8,437 bases of DNA. Source: Pseudomonadota bacterium (GTDB lineage: Bacteria > Pseudomonadota > Gammaproteobacteria > Burkholderiales > Thiobacillaceae). Both the position numbers and the translations under genes were made by a program. The stretch's first letter is position 1, and the number at the start of each line of letters is the position of its first letter. This document shows, piece by piece, positions 8,401-8,437 of this stretch. The notes below the pieces were generated by a model. The model made no database searches, had not been told where the DNA came from, and worked only from the letters and a program-made list of their open reading frames with translations. Location of the stretch: NCBI GenBank assembly GCA_021821425.1, contig JAKACL010000123.1:1-8437 (forward strand). The letters run 5' to 3'.

Positions 8401-8437
8401 GCAGGCAGGGCATAAAGACCACCGTCGCCACCAGCAG
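2411..8437 (-). CDS. ndvB: Cyclic beta-1,2-glucan synthase, C-terminal ~2008 residues (5' end outside window)
   Basis: This inner-membrane enzyme makes cyclic beta-1,2-glucan from UDP-glucose, an osmoregulated periplasmic glucan important for envelope function and host interaction in rhizobia, Agrobacterium and Brucella. Counting from the first visible codon, hydrophobic membrane segments lie at about 1-20, 41-65 and 102-142. A glucoamylase-like domain (PF10091 type, the GH189 cyclisation domain of these enzymes) spans about 160-700, with YNWYD at 249-253 and WGISES at 555-560. Residues ~275-410 form a helical insert. A beta-sandwich of the Glyco_transf_36 type lies at ~720-990. A second sandwich from ~1210 leads into the GH94 (alpha/alpha)6 barrel, whose DWNDG at 1689-1693 matches the region of the GH94 catalytic Asp. 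Family members are about 2800 residues, so ~800 residues including the GT84 domain are missing here. The frame is open to base 8437 through a membrane helix, so the GTG at 8431 is not the start. Stop is TGA at 2413-2411. No export ABC transporter (NdvA/ChvA) is seen. The family call is secure; domain limits are estimates. Confidence -1.
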   Translation of the reverse strand: MLVATVVFMPCLLATLIELVRKPEERDWLVHLNLTGKSAGRPLMLALLNLAFLPYDTRIAVGAILRSGVRMLFTRRGLLLWHLPAYARRNARRSLTDFFREMWIAPLLAAALAAALPLSGTAWLAAAPLLLLWLLSPIAGWWISRPLAAPVPGLSASQEAFLRSAARRTWRYFADFVGPADNWLPPDNFQENPAPAIASRTSPTNIGMSLLADLAAVDFGYITVGECLQRIDHTLASMEKLERYRGHFYNWYDTRTLQPLHPLYVSSVDSGNLAGSLLTLQAGLAELKAQPVLPALALQGLQDTLTVLAEQLPTAPAPELAKKIALLQDSLFTLVQDGPPKTPEAVSRALEKLQRIGGTLAESLPTETGVEDELYYWARAFDLQVRALRDELAALVPGAWQGSAMPTRMELAGTGTPAQAQLERIDALILRCRALAAMDFEFLYDAACGLLTIGYDVGERRRDPSCYDLLASEARLASFLLIAQGQLPQKHWFALGRLLTSHGGAVSLISWSGSMFEYLMPQLIMPSYPDTLLEQTCKAAVARQIEYGRQRAVPWGISESCYNATDVNQVYQYRAFGVPGLGFKRGLGDDLVIAPYASALALMVMPREACRNLKTLADLGFLGAYGFYEAIDYTPTRVPRGKPHAIVRSFMVHHQGMSLLAYAHVLLGQPMQRRFMSDPLARATELLLQERVPKKGATLHPHAAEVSAAARPPSADVGSIMRVFTEPSTQLPEVHLLSNGRYHVMATHAGGSTSRWRDLAITRWREDATTDGWGTFIYLRDRDSGKYWSTAHQPTLQRADHYEAIFVQARAEYRRRDHAIEAHTEISVSPEDDVEIRRVTLTNQSSRTRRIEVTSYAEVVLAPLNADLAHRAFSNLFVQTEILPERQAILCTRRPRTPGEQVPWMFHLLAAPGAKADAPSFETDRARFIGRGRSAANPQVLDSRDSPPLSNTEGSVLDPIVAIRRTLTLSPDESASVQIISGVADTREAALALLEKYCDRHFVERAFEMAWFQSQEVLRHLNATEADAQLFGRMANSVVFGNALRRAAPGVIARNQLGQSGLWRFAISGDLPIVLLHIGDLNRIDLVKQVLQAHAYWRMKGLASDLVIVNEDFSGYRAVLQDLIMGLINGGPDAQMIDKPGGVFVRRAEELTEDERVLLQTVARIVFSDTAETLIEQVDRRVSGERASDRLEPALQALAEPVYPLPPRERIFSNGLGGFTPDGHEYVVTLEPGQNTPLPWVNVIASPHIGTVVSEAGSAYTWAENAHEFRLTTWHNDALSDASGEAFYIRDEETGAFWSPTPLPARGKSGYVCRHGFGYSVFEHYEAGIASELHTYVAMDAPVKFVVVKLHNSSQRTRSVSLTGYWELVLGEWRHANQMHIVTETDPHSGAVFARNAYGRECAGRVVFAHVSERERSVSGNRTEFIGRNGSLARPAAMRRKRLSGRTGAGLDPCAAIQTRIELAPGQQREIVFVFGAAAHADEARHFIQRFGGRSSARQALEAVWEYWNRTLGAVNVDTPDPALNVLANGWLVYQTLSCRLWGRSGYYQSGGAYGFRDQLQDTMALIHATPWLARDQLILHAGRQFLKGDVQHWWHPPNGQGVRTHFSDDYLWLPYAACRYVRATGDTGVLDASIPFLEGRELYPEEEAYYDQPQRSPETASLYEHCVRALKHGLRFGAHQLPLMGCGDWNDGMNLVGKDGRGESVWLAWFLLENLELFAGLARDRNDPEFAELCSSQAAKLRGNIEAQAWDGAWYRRAWFDDGTPLGSASNDECQIDSISQSWSVISGGGDPVRARQAMASVDRRLVRRDKQIIQLLDPPFDKSALEPGYIKGYIPGVRENGGQYTHAAIWTTMAFAMMGDTERAWEFFALLNPIRHGDSPERMQRYKVEPYVMCADIYAVAPHTGRGGWTWYTGAAGWMYRLTVETLLGLRLEVDHLRIAPCIPADWNAYTIHYRYRDTVYHIAIRRAGEPSAQATRVSVDGVEQHDARIPLIDDRREHSAEVVLG

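Noticed and set aside
8429..8431. GTG as start codon of the glucan synthase
   Set aside because: The frame continues upstream to the window edge within a hydrophobic helix, and ~800 residues of the family are still missing, so it is an internal Val codon.
1..8437. CRISPR array, tRNA, rRNA, insertion sequence or transposase
   Set aside because: No regularly spaced repeats, tRNA-like cloverleaf, rRNA segments, terminal inverted repeats or transposase motifs were seen.

Overview
The window looks like high-GC proteobacterial chromosome. Strong G/C third-position bias and the gene types suggest a beta-proteobacterium such as a member of the Burkholderiales, but no ribosomal RNA or other marker gene is present to fix the taxon. 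All supported genes lie on the minus strand, so transcription runs from high to low coordinates.

Layout in order of transcription. (1) 8437 to 2411: a very large gene, cut by the window edge at its 5' end, encoding the C-terminal ~2008 residues of a cyclic beta-1,2-glucan synthase (NdvB/ChvB/Cgs family). The visible part holds the last membrane segments, the glucoamylase-like cyclisation domain, a beta-sandwich region and a C-terminal GH94 phosphorylase domain. The GT84 glucosyltransferase part should lie just outside the window. (2) 2410 to about 1741: a 670-base stretch that begins with a perfect 11-bp hairpin directly after the synthase stop. It then holds a direct repeat, a strong Shine-Dalgarno followed by an unrecognised small ORF, a GC-rich hairpin, and two more short ORFs joined by overlapping stops and starts. 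It may be a chain of small genes or one frameshifted gene. (3) 1740 to 1318: a 140-residue unrecognised protein. (4) 1325 to 1: a KaiC/RadA-like double P-loop ATPase that runs off the window. It overlaps the 140-residue gene by 8 bases and has a consensus Shine-Dalgarno inside that gene.

The second half is therefore a compact, translationally coupled module built around a KaiC-like ATPase. KaiB and KaiA are absent, and the ATPase seems to lack the Ser/Thr pair that circadian KaiC phosphorylates. The closest thing to an undescribed system is this module: small unknown proteins, the 140-residue partner and the double-domain ATPase. Its link to the periplasmic-glucan gene is only adjacency and shared strand; a functional link is inference.
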